Program-made: the position numbers and the translations under genes
The notes under the pieces: model-generated
The model's database searches: none
Told to the model about the DNA's origin: nothing
The model's input: the letters and a program-made list of their open reading frames with translations, nothing else
Source: a virus
DNA: 56,894 bases
Direction: 5' to 3' (one strand)
IMG/VR virus record: IMGVR_UViG_3300033144_008156
Location: 1 to 56,894 of that record
In this document: in pieces, positions 18,133 to 28,900 of the stretch
How positions within the stretch are numbered: the stretch's first letter is position 1
Layout: every line of letters begins with the position of its first letter

Positions 18133-21100
18133 TGCCAACACTTCCTGAAGATACAATAAATCCTTTAACAGGTAAACCTGTAGGACAGAAAGCTTCCTTA
18201 AAGAATACTGCAGTAATAGGACAAGAAGACATTAATCCATTAACAGGATTAACTGTAGGAAAAAAAGGTAGTTTTACATATAATCCCAGTGTGGGGGATT
18301 TTGCGGTGCCTGCTACTGCTGCCCATGACTTTAATTTTAAAGCAACTGATGATCTCTATCAGTTTACTAAATATGGGGCAGATGTTAATATCCTAACTGA
18401 CTATACCAAACATAGAGCTATAATGCAACCAGGATGGGAGCAAACTTTGGCTTTTCTAAATCAAGCTATCATAGGAGAAATAGGAGGAGGAATGATAGAA
18501 TCTGTAGGATATCTATTAGATGCTGTTATGATGGGAGACCTTGCTAAGGGGCAAGAACAGGAATTTGGAAATATGATGTCAAGAACAGGAAAACACATAA
18601 AAGAATGGACAAAAGAAGTAACTCCTGCTTACGAGGTAGCTCCTGGTACATTTAATCCAGGAGATTCTGGATGGTGGGCTTCAAATGGACCTTCTGTTTT
18701 TTCTACTTTATCTTTGATGATTCCTGCCATGGGATTTACTAAAGCTGCAGGAATGGCAGCAAGAGGACTAGGACTAGCTCGTGCTGCGAAAAAAGGAACA
18801 GGTGTATACCAAAAAGCTGTAGGATTAAAGCCTCTTACAGTAGCTCAAGAAGCAAAAATAGGATGGGTAGGAGGAGCTGTAAGTCAGGCTGTAATGTCGA
18901 GACATGCAGAAAGCTTAATGGAAAGTTCTCAGATATTTGATCAGAATTATAAAAAATACAGACAGGAAGGACTAGGAGATAAAGAGGCCAGAGAATTAGC
19001 AGGAAAAGGAGCTTCTAAAGTATATAAAGATAACTGGTGGATGCTATTGACAGATCTTCCTCAATATCTAATGTTAGGAGCTAAATTCACTCCCGGAGGA
19101 GGTAAAGTAGCTAAAGCAGTTAATGATGCTGCTAATAAAAAGATTGTATCTGTTCCTTATACTGGAATGAATACAGGAGCAAGATTTACACTAGGTATGG
19201 CCTCTGAAGGCTTTGAGGAAGGTTACCAGCATGTCATAGGAGAAGAAGGTACTTATTTATCTGATCTACAGGGAGGATTTACAGAAGAAAGTGCATTTGC
19301 AGATAGATATGATCAATATATAAGAGATGGTAGATTATGGACCTCTGTTTTCTATGGAGCATTTGGAGGTGGAATATTTCAAGCTGCAATGCCTAAAGTA
19401 CAAGACTTCATAAATAAAAAACAGGGCATTCCTACCCAAGATGAGATAATAGATCAGAAAATAAAGATTATAAATGAAATGATGCCTGCTTTATCTGCTG
19501 CTACTAAAAGAGTGAAAGAAGCAGATGCTTCCGGGATAGTGGGGATGATGTATCAGGCAAGGACAAACTTAAATCTTTATAAAGCATTACAGCATATAGC
19601 AACAGGTACTTTTGATCAGCATTTAGCCTTTCTAGACCATTTAGAAAATATGTCAGAGGAAGAGGTAGCGGAATGGAATGAGGCTAATCCAGATGTTCAG
19701 TTTGATAAAGCAGTTTTAGATGAACTAATGCCTGAATTAAGAGAGGCAAGTCACGAAATAAATAATATTTATCAAGAAGAATCTAAAAGGCAAAAACCAG
19801 AATTAGCCATACGAACTACTGAAGAGCTGTATAAAATCTCAAAATTTAAGAAGGATGCTGCAAAATATGAATTAGCAGTTTCTGAATTAGAAGAACAATA
19901 TCTCCAAAAGGAAAAACTATCTCCCGTGGGACAGGAGCTTTATGATGTAAAATTACAGAAAGCAGCATATCTACAAGCTAAGAAACAAATAGAATATCTT
20001 CTTAAAAATGACAGTGTTGCTCCAGATGCAAGAGACATCTATAATGAAAGAATGGATAACTTTGCAGCAGCTGTGATGATATTAGAAAAGCAAGAAAAAG
20101 AACTAGAAAGCAAAGAAAGAACTGCCGCAGAGAAAAAAGAAGATGCAAGAGTCTTTGATACTATGAAGAACCTTGATCCTTTAAATGAAAAAAAGGCTCA
20201 ACTAGACATGTTAAACTTAGCAATAGACACTGCTAATCAGAGACTAAAAAGATTAAGAGATCCTAGAACTTCAGCAACAGGAGACCAGAGAGTAGCAGAA
20301 AGAGCCTGGACTACTACTCAAGTTGAAGAAAAATTAAAAGCTCATTCTCCAAATTCTCTACAAAAGGCCAGATTGGGGAAAAGAGTAGGAGAGGGAAATG
20401 AGGTAACTATGAAAATAGCAGGCAAGACAATATCAGGTATTGTAACCTATCCTGTTAAAAAGAAAGATATAGAGGCTGCCAGAATACATTTAGGATTAGG
20501 GATAGAAAAAGAAACTGCTGAAAAAATGAAACCTGCTCCCCTAGGTTATATTTTCATCTCTCACGATAATAAAATAATTAGAATCATTCACGGGGACAAT
20601 ATTGATAGTTTAAATATTCTGGACAGAGAAGCTCAAGCAGCAGAGGCTAATAGGCAAGAACAGGCAGAAATAATGGCAAAAAGGAGGGAATCCTTAATAA
20701 GGGTCCATAATGCCTTAAAAACTGATATAGAAGGCCTACAGAACAAGATAAATGAAAATAAAGAGAAAATAGAATTTAGTTTATTAGAATTAGAAGAATT
20801 AGCATCTGATCTTCAAGCAATAGATAAAACTACTCCAGGGTATAAAAAGAAAGAAAGGGATTATTATAGGAAAAAATACGGAAAAACTCCTCAACAGTGG
20901 AAGAAAGAATATAGGGAAAAAGATATACGAGAAAAGAGAGATGTTCTACAGAGCGAGCTTAATACCTTATTAAATTATTATAAGGAAATAAATTTAGAAG
21001 GGGCTCAAAACGCAGAAACAGCTATTAGAAAAGCAAACCTTCATTCTCCATATTCTCCTTTAGCCTTAACAGAAATTGAAAAACTCTTAGAAACTGCTGA

Positions 21101-24100
21101 TTACCATGTTGCAGAAACAGAAAAAGAGATTCAAAGATTATCTGCACAATTAGAAGGTATTAACAAATTGTATGATCCTGTCAAAGCTGCTGAGCTTGTA
21201 ATGACCAGAAAGACATACACTAAATGGTTTGAAGAAAAATACCCTAATAATCCCGGTAGTAGGGGATATATGGAACAAATCCTTAAAAGTTCTGAGCCTC
21301 CCTGGTCAATATACAAAAAATACATTGAAGAACATCCTGAATATATAGAAGATCTAGAAAAGTTAGAGAAAATAAAAGCCAGAGTAAAAGATCATAATGA
21401 GATAAAAAATAATATGATTACTACTAGAAGAGCACTAGTAATGGCAAGAAGAACCTTAAGAAGACAAACACAGGAGGCAAATATGTTAAGAGGCTCTAGG
21501 AATAGTTGGATGCATTCGCAAGATATCCTAAGCTTGTATAAAAAAGTAGGGCAAGAATACTTGAACTTGTTAAAAGAAGATAAGCAAGCGGCAATAGATG
21601 CAGAAACATTAACTGCAAACCAGAGAGCAAGTGGAAATTTACAGCCTCCACCTATTAATCCTACTCTGAAAAATTTAGAACCTTTTCTTACAGAGGCAGA
21701 GTTCGCCAAAGAAAGCTTAAGCACAACTGCAGGATTTCATATAGATAGAAACACAGGAGGAGTTAATACTAAAAGGCAATTTCAAGTCAGGTGGTATGCT
21801 GCTCTTGCTAAGATGCCTACAATAACTGATGAGGAAGGATATCATCTACAACTTTTAACTCTTAAATACGCAAAAGAAAATGGATTAGAAGAGGCATATG
21901 ATGAAGAAGATGAAAGAACAGATAGCGCAACTGCTTTAAAAGCAATTTTAGTAGATGAGGCAGGTAATCCAGTAAGGGCAACTGATGAAGGAGAATTAGA
22001 TCCTAAAGGGAATATTCTTACCACTTATATCCATAAACCAGATTTTGTATATGATTTAAGTAAAAAAAGAATAGCCAGAAAATACATGTATGAGGTAATG
22101 GGGGCCGATGAAAGTGAAACAAGGTCTCTTATAAAAAATGACGAAGCAAGAATAGGGAAGGACACTTATACTTTTGATGAAATAGTAGAAAATGCCAGGT
22201 CATATTATTCCAAAAAGCATGAAACTTTCAGAGAGAATGCTTTAGCAGAAATAGAAAAGGGAAATCCAGTATTTGTACCAATACTTGAAAAGTCTGCGGG
22301 AATTGAAAGAAACCTTCCAGAAGTAGATGGAAAAAGGCAAAGAAATAACTTAGATACATTTGCCAAATTAGACGAGATAGTATCATTCCATGTTCCTACA
22401 TCTAATATGATGGCTCTTACTTCTAATAGCCATGTCCAAAGAGAAGTTTATCCAGGAATGGTATATGTAGAAAATGAAAGAGGAAATACAACAGGAGCAT
22501 TGAATAGGCTTTTAAATGAGCAGGAAGTAGACATGATAGTAAACATGATGAGCTATGCTGCCCTTAATGGAAATGAAGTTCATAGAGAATTAACGGCTGC
22601 AGAGAAAAAGAAGAAGGGGAAAAAAGCATTAAAAACTACTTACTATTTATTTCCTAAGAAAGGAGTATCTTCAAATGATATTATTCTACCTAACTTGATA
22701 TATTATGGTAAGATAAATGAAGAAGGAATTAGAAAGTCATTATCAAAAGAAGGAGCTACAGAAGCCCAAATAAAGAATGAAATAGCTAGAAGACAAAAGC
22801 ACCAGCTATATATTAATTATCAGACAAAAACTGTTAGTTATGGCTATGAAGAAAAATCTCAAATTCCAAATTCTGTAGGGTTTACCAATATTAAAACTGA
22901 TCCTCAATTTAGAGAATGGTTACTAGGGAAATATCACCAGATCAATAGATTGAACCTTACCTCTTCAGAAAAAGGAAAGACTAACATATATCTTCACCCC
23001 ATAAAATTTAATGAAGATACTGGAGGAGTGAAAATGCAATTCTATAACCATAGTAAAAATATGGCAGGATATGAAACTTTCCTACATTCTTTATTAAAAA
23101 CAGATATTGTCCCTGCATCTGAAGTTCAATTTGCATCTACCTATTTTACATATAGTAATAAAATTTATAACAAACTAGAAGGAGAAGTATCTTCCGAAAA
23201 GGAGGAAAAGAAGGAAAAAGAAGGTGAAATCTTAGAAACAGAGCCTACAACTATAACTAACTCTAGGGATTTAATAAAAATAAAAGAAGGATATACTTTT
23301 GAAATTAATTTACATTTTCAACAACCTACAAAAGAAGATCCTAAAATTTATAAAACTTTTAATTTAAAATATCAGGGTATTTTTAAAGATGGTGAGTTTG
23401 TGTTAGAAAAACTTGAAGTAGATGAAGTAGAAAAAACAGGAGAAGTTCTTAAGAAAAATCAAGAATATCTAACTAATAGCATTATTGCGGATATAAAAGA
23501 AGTCCATCAAAAAAAGAGCAAAGGAAAAGGAGTAAAGTTAGAAGACTTCTTTAGAGATATAGGAGTAACTTCTTTTGTAATAACTCCTCCTGGGGTAACA
23601 AAAAAAACTACTACTCCGGAAATAGGAGAAGAAGAAGCAGTATCAATCGTATTAGAGGAGAGTCCTAAGTTAGCTGCTGCTATTTATAAAGAATTAGGAA
23701 TGCAGGGAGAGCAGGGGGAGATAAAAATTGCAGACATAAAAAATATAGATTTCTCCTCCGTAAATCCAGGACTAGCTAAAATTTTACAAGAAAAATTAAA
23801 GGCTAAATTTCCTAAGATTAAATTGGAATTCACAGATCTTCCTATACCTGAGTCTACAGATCCAAATATTATGAATCAAGAGATGAAGAGTTCTTTATCT
23901 GCATTTAATGAAGATCCTAAGCTAAAAAGAGAATTATTAGGACCTTTATTAAGAGCAGAAAACGCCCTCAAGTCTCTCAAAGAGAAAGATAAAATAGCTA
24001 TTAATGCTACTATGAATAAGCTTATCGCCCAAAATCCTTTGAAATACTTAGAATTAATCAGGACTACAGGAGAAAAGGGGGCCGTAATTAGAATACTTCT

Positions 24101-25946
24101 TGATCCTCTATCATCAGATATAACAAAAGAAATAGGAGATGAGATTATTCCTAAATCTATAAGGAAAAAAGCACAGGATTTTGCAGACAATATAAATAAC
24201 AAGGAAAACTATCTACAGGCCTTTAATGAGTTTATTGCTAAAAATAGAGAAAGATTATCTGAATTAGAAGATATGGAAGAGGCCATAAGGAAAAGTATGG
24301 AAAATATTTCTCTAAAAGATTATAAAAAAGGGCTTTGGAATATTTTAGTAAATACAGATATACGATTTGTTCATTATGAAATGCCTTCCATTGATGTAAC
24401 AAACCCACTTAATGTTGTAAATTTTAGATTAGAAAATAATGCAGGAGTTAAGTTTAATTTCCGTTATGAAAATGGAATTTTAAAACAAATATATAAAGTT
24501 GAAGAAAAACAAATAAAAGATTATGAAAAAATAAGAGGAGGATTTGTGGGTGATGCAGCTACTATGACTGAAATTCAAAATATACCCATAACAGAAGAGG
24601 ACCAAAATGACTGGATAGATGCTAATGTTCTATTAGAACAATTGAAAAAAGACCCTTTTAGAATAAGAGAAGCTATAAAAATCATTCATTTGGATGCTGT
24701 AAATCTTAAAATAACGCAATTAAAAAATAATCTAGAAGATCCTACCTTAAAAGAAGACTTTATAAGAGATAGAATTGATGAGACATGGGATAACATGCAA
24801 TTTAGTCACTATGATATGTTAGATGTAGATTTTCAATTATTTTTGAGAGATAATTTAATGGCAAATAATATAATTGATAATAATGATATATTAACTGCCC
24901 AGTTTGGAGTAAAACCCGATGCTCTCCTAAAATTATCTAATAATGAAGAGTATAAAGAATTAGAGCAAAAAAAGAAGAAGATTACCTACATTTTAGATAA
25001 TCAAGAAGAATTTAATAATACATATGATAGCTATGAAGCATCATTTGAAGAAGGAAACATTTTAGCTCCTGTGCCTGGATGGTTTGTAAATGCACACTCA
25101 GTAGAGAGCACTGGTAAATTTTTCCGTGATCTTAATGGTATTTTTGATGCAAGAGTTAGAACTATGGTACAAATAGGAGCTACACGAGAATATGATGCTC
25201 TCCATGATCAAGGAGTTACCCCTGGATTTCAAAAATTACTAGATGCTAAAGATATAAACTCTTTAATGCCCCAGCGATTATCTTATGCTCCCGCATTAAA
25301 TTTATCAGATGATCTTGCTATACTAAATCAAAAAGAAAAAAATCAAATAATAGGACAGGCTAATTTTGAAGCCATGTCTGTTTTAATTCACAATGCTCAT
25401 CAGCGTCAAGATACTTTACCCCATGAATATGCTCATCATTATGTGAGATGGTTTAAAGACACTGCCATAGTTCAGGAAGGTATCAAGAGATTTGGGTCAG
25501 AAGAAAATCTAGTACAGAAAATTGGAGAACAAGCAACTCTTCAAAAAGGAGAAGCTTGGAATATTTGGAAAAAACTTGTTAATTGGATATTAGAACAGTT
25601 ATCAGATAAACAATTGTTACAGGTGCTTACTGATAGTTTCTTAGAAGCTGTTGATCTTAATGATCATTTTACATATGGAGATCCTACTGCTGCTCAGAAA
25701 AAGGAGGCCCAGAATCTATACAGTGACTATAGGAGTACTACTAAAGTAGAAGCAGGGTCTAAAAAAGATATAGAAGGATTTGGAGAATTTGTAGGAAAAT
25801 CGAAAGTAAGCTCTTCTGAATCTGTAGGATTTGAAGGTTTAGGAACTGGAATGACTGCTGCAGAGACAGAATCAGTTAATAAAATGAATGAAGATGGAGA
25901 AAATGAAAGTGCAGGCAATAATAATTCTACTAAAGAATGCAATTAA
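18132..25946 (+). CDS. Giant virion protein with glycine-rich hydrophobic segments, coiled coils and C-terminal zincin domain, 2604 aa
   Basis: Several glycine-rich hydrophobic stretches lie in the first sixth (about residues 110-136, 180-220 and 404-420, the last with VFYGAFGGGIF). Such stretches occur in proteins that enter membranes during DNA ejection. A long lysine/glutamate-rich region (about 590-1170) looks like coiled coil. Near the C-terminus, residues 2431-2435 are HEYAH, an HExxH zinc-protease motif, with a candidate third ligand in the helix EENLVQKIGEQ about 25-30 residues later, as in zincins. The last 80 residues are low-complexity and acidic. It precedes the RNA polymerase-bearing protein by 6 bp. 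I infer an ejected, multi-domain polyvalent-type protein; the substrate of the protease domain is unknown. Confidence 0.65.
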   Translation: MPTLPEDTINPLTGKPVGQKASLKNTAVIGQEDINPLTGLTVGKKGSFTYNPSVGDFAVPATAAHDFNFKATDDLYQFTKYGADVNILTDYTKHRAIMQPGWEQTLAFLNQAIIGEIGGGMIESVGYLLDAVMMGDLAKGQEQEFGNMMSRTGKHIKEWTKEVTPAYEVAPGTFNPGDSGWWASNGPSVFSTLSLMIPAMGFTKAAGMAARGLGLARAAKKGTGVYQKAVGLKPLTVAQEAKIGWVGGAVSQAVMSRHAESLMESSQIFDQNYKKYRQEGLGDKEARELAGKGASKVYKDNWWMLLTDLPQYLMLGAKFTPGGGKVAKAVNDAANKKIVSVPYTGMNTGARFTLGMASEGFEEGYQHVIGEEGTYLSDLQGGFTEESAFADRYDQYIRDGRLWTSVFYGAFGGGIFQAAMPKVQDFINKKQGIPTQDEIIDQKIKIINEMMPALSAATKRVKEADASGIVGMMYQARTNLNLYKALQHIATGTFDQHLAFLDHLENMSEEEVAEWNEANPDVQFDKAVLDELMPELREASHEINNIYQEESKRQKPELAIRTTEELYKISKFKKDAAKYELAVSELEEQYLQKEKLSPVGQELYDVKLQKAAYLQAKKQIEYLLKNDSVAPDARDIYNERMDNFAAAVMILEKQEKELESKERTAAEKKEDARVFDTMKNLDPLNEKKAQLDMLNLAIDTANQRLKRLRDPRTSATGDQRVAERAWTTTQVEEKLKAHSPNSLQKARLGKRVGEGNEVTMKIAGKTISGIVTYPVKKKDIEAARIHLGLGIEKETAEKMKPAPLGYIFISHDNKIIRIIHGDNIDSLNILDREAQAAEANRQEQAEIMAKRRESLIRVHNALKTDIEGLQNKINENKEKIEFSLLELEELASDLQAIDKTTPGYKKKERDYYRKKYGKTPQQWKKEYREKDIREKRDVLQSELNTLLNYYKEINLEGAQNAETAIRKANLHSPYSPLALTEIEKLLETADYHVAETEKEIQRLSAQLEGINKLYDPVKAAELVMTRKTYTKWFEEKYPNNPGSRGYMEQILKSSEPPWSIYKKYIEEHPEYIEDLEKLEKIKARVKDHNEIKNNMITTRRALVMARRTLRRQTQEANMLRGSRNSWMHSQDILSLYKKVGQEYLNLLKEDKQAAIDAETLTANQRASGNLQPPPINPTLKNLEPFLTEAEFAKESLSTTAGFHIDRNTGGVNTKRQFQVRWYAALAKMPTITDEEGYHLQLLTLKYAKENGLEEAYDEEDERTDSATALKAILVDEAGNPVRATDEGELDPKGNILTTYIHKPDFVYDLSKKRIARKYMYEVMGADESETRSLIKNDEARIGKDTYTFDEIVENARSYYSKKHETFRENALAEIEKGNPVFVPILEKSAGIERNLPEVDGKRQRNNLDTFAKLDEIVSFHVPTSNMMALTSNSHVQREVYPGMVYVENERGNTTGALNRLLNEQEVDMIVNMMSYAALNGNEVHRELTAAEKKKKGKKALKTTYYLFPKKGVSSNDIILPNLIYYGKINEEGIRKSLSKEGATEAQIKNEIARRQKHQLYINYQTKTVSYGYEEKSQIPNSVGFTNIKTDPQFREWLLGKYHQINRLNLTSSEKGKTNIYLHPIKFNEDTGGVKMQFYNHSKNMAGYETFLHSLLKTDIVPASEVQFASTYFTYSNKIYNKLEGEVSSEKEEKKEKEGEILETEPTTITNSRDLIKIKEGYTFEINLHFQQPTKEDPKIYKTFNLKYQGIFKDGEFVLEKLEVDEVEKTGEVLKKNQEYLTNSIIADIKEVHQKKSKGKGVKLEDFFRDIGVTSFVITPPGVTKKTTTPEIGEEEAVSIVLEESPKLAAAIYKELGMQGEQGEIKIADIKNIDFSSVNPGLAKILQEKLKAKFPKIKLEFTDLPIPESTDPNIMNQEMKSSLSAFNEDPKLKRELLGPLLRAENALKSLKEKDKIAINATMNKLIAQNPLKYLELIRTTGEKGAVIRILLDPLSSDITKEIGDEIIPKSIRKKAQDFADNINNKENYLQAFNEFIAKNRERLSELEDMEEAIRKSMENISLKDYKKGLWNILVNTDIRFVHYEMPSIDVTNPLNVVNFRLENNAGVKFNFRYENGILKQIYKVEEKQIKDYEKIRGGFVGDAATMTEIQNIPITEEDQNDWIDANVLLEQLKKDPFRIREAIKIIHLDAVNLKITQLKNNLEDPTLKEDFIRDRIDETWDNMQFSHYDMLDVDFQLFLRDNLMANNIIDNNDILTAQFGVKPDALLKLSNNEEYKELEQKKKKITYILDNQEEFNNTYDSYEASFEEGNILAPVPGWFVNAHSVESTGKFFRDLNGIFDARVRTMVQIGATREYDALHDQGVTPGFQKLLDAKDINSLMPQRLSYAPALNLSDDLAILNQKEKNQIIGQANFEAMSVLIHNAHQRQDTLPHEYAHHYVRWFKDTAIVQEGIKRFGSEENLVQKIGEQATLQKGEAWNIWKKLVNWILEQLSDKQLLQVLTDSFLEAVDLNDHFTYGDPTAAQKKEAQNLYSDYRSTTKVEAGSKKDIEGFGEFVGKSKVSSSESVGFEGLGTGMTAAETESVNKMNEDGENESAGNNNSTKECN

Positions 25947-25952
25947 TGTAAT

Positions 25953-28900
25953 ATGGGATGTATAAGATACATAATTCCAAAAGTAGGTCCCAAAAGAGGA
26001 CAGAGTGTAGAGTCTCAATTATTTAACAACTTAGTTAAGATGTATGATGAGACTACTGCAGATGAGCTTTACGGAAATATATTTACAGAAAAATTTAAAA
26101 GAGTTTTTGGAGATTGGGAAACACATAAAGAGGAATGGAAAGACCAGTTAGATCAGAATGGAGAGCCCCTTACTAGGTTTATAACTCCCGTGGGGGAAGA
26201 AAATTTTGAGGCTACAATAAATCCAGAAGCTTATTATGTACCAAAAGTAGCAGAAACTCCACAAATCACTGCTGCGAAAGAATGGTTAACAAAGCATTTA
26301 GGAAATACTCCAGGAGTAGTAGCTGTATCTAGAATTATAGAAGGACAATTAATAGGAAGATTTCATCAGGGATCTATCTATTTAATGAATAATGCAGAAA
26401 TGGGAGTAGTATTCCATGAAGCATTCCATGCCGTTACTCAAATGTTCCTAACAAGCGGAGAAAGAAGGTCTATTTATGATGAAATTAGAAGAAGATCCCC
26501 TGAAAATGAAAAACTTTCTGAAGAAGAGGTAGAAGAAATCCTAGCAGATGAATTTAGTGAATACATAATGTCTGGAGGAAAATACATAGTACCAGAAGCT
26601 AAGAAAAAACAAAAGTCACTTTTTAAAGAATTATGGGATACCATAATAGGTATATTCTATAATAATGAAATCTCAATAGCAGAGTTATACGAAAAAGCAA
26701 GAACTGGTAAATATGCCAAAGGAATTGGTCTATCTCGAAGAGCAGAAAACTTCTTCAATAAATATGAAATGAAGTCTTATGGGAAGAAAGTGAGCATAGA
26801 TAGAACATTAAAGGACGGTTCCAGAACTCCATTAACATCCACAGAGATAAGAATGTTAATGGAAAGTATGAATTATTATTTCTTGGATACACTATTTAGA
26901 CAAGGTAGCCCAGATGCACTATTCAATAAAACTGCAAGTGAAATATCTGATATTTATTCCAGTAAGTCTGATGGAGTATTTGGAAGAATGAAAGGCCAAT
27001 TAATGCAGGATCTAAGGCAAAAAGATTTTGTAAAAAACTTAGCAAAACAGTCTGGAGAGACAGTAGAAGATTTAACATTTAAGTTACAAAGTATTTATCA
27101 GTCTGTAGGTCTTTATAGTGGAGAACCCACTCAGGAATGGAATAGACTAGCTGCTGCTCATAAAAGCTATTTAAGGCAGTATGGGCTGGATTTAAAGTTA
27201 GAGTATGTAAAAGAAGATGATCGTACAAAAGAAGAATTAATACAAGAAGGACTTGCAGAAGTAGATGCGGGAAATTTCTTTGTAGAATCTATCTATTTCA
27301 ATACTAAAGACAGTACTCCTAACGCTGTAAAAATGTTAATAGCAGGGTTAGCAAAAAAAATATCCTCTCAGGACTATGTTGTAAATGACCTAGGATTAAG
27401 AATAGCAGTCAATTATGATGAAACTTATAATACAGTAGCAAATAAACTAGCTTTAACTCCTGCCAGATGGGAAGCTTTTGAAAGAAAATTAAACGAATTA
27501 AAACACGATATTCCAGGAATGGGATGGTTAGCCCAGAGATTAAGAGTGGGAGAATCTTCTGCAGAAGTCAGCAAAGACATATTTGACCTAAGGATTAAAT
27601 TCATACAAAACTTTGCAAAAAACAAATACTCTTATCTGATAGGATTAATACAAAGAGATACAGTAGATGACCAACGAAACCTAGTTCCTGGGGATATTAT
27701 ATTTCAAGATAGTAATTCTAGTGGTACTAAAGACAGAATAAGACAAGAATGGAGAGGAAATCTCATTAGGAATTTTGCAGAAATAAGTGGAACAGGAAAA
27801 ATTGCAAAAGAATTAACTGCACAAAACTGGAAGACTCTACTAGGAGAAATAAAGACAATTTTAGCAAAGTATCATAATGAAAAATCAGTCCGAAAGAAAA
27901 AAGAACTCTTAAATTCAGCATATGCAAGGTTAGGAATAGAATTAAATCCAGTTACCGCAGATCTGATGCTAACTGATGTGAATAAAGGAGGAGGAATAAC
28001 TAGTGAAGAAGGAACTGTTAGTAGTGCATTTGATGTGCTGAACAATAGTATATTAAAGTATTTAGAAGAAGAAGTAGACCTGTTCTCTCCAAAATCTGGA
28101 GTAGCAGGGTGGATAAGCGGCCTAATCAGTATGGAAGCAGAACACAATAAAGATAGAATCTCTTCCCAGCACATAAGTCCAGATGGCAAAACGATGTATG
28201 GAATAACATTAAATACCAATACTTCTATTGTAGTATCAGAATTAAACAGCATAGCCGCTCTTCCTACTGAAAGTGACAGATTAGATGCTCTTGAAGAACA
28301 TTTACCACATATATTTCACTCAGAATATGCTACCCATAGTATAATAAAAGATAAAATATTGGAAGGAATTCCAATTACATTAGGAATATTCGATGGATAC
28401 AAATATAATTTACCTGGAAACCAGGGAATCCCCACTAAAGAACTAAAAGAGCCTGATAAGTACTCTCAATTTGTAAATGGCACTCTCAAAGAATTTTATT
28501 CTTTTTTAAGAACTGCAGATAGAGGAATAGAAAACTTTATATCTTTTTCAGATAAAAGTGCATTTATAAAAAACCAAGAAGAGGCTTTAATCAATTTTAA
28601 GTACTACTTATTAGATGAGATTATTACAGCAAAAGATTTAAAAGAAGGCGGGGCTGGTAAATATATTTCTTCTTATAGAGATATGTTTAAAAATAATGAA
28701 ACTGGATTAAGAATTTTCAATGGAATAATTAAAGATTCCAGAGTAAGAAATGATATAAAAGCATATATCAATAAAGAAGATATTACAAGAGAAGATATAG
28801 AAGAGGCTCTTTTTGAAGAAGGGTCTGTTTTTTCAACTAGAGTTACCGATGATATTTTAGATTATTTTAAAAGAAGGGTAAAAATAGAAGGAGATAAATT

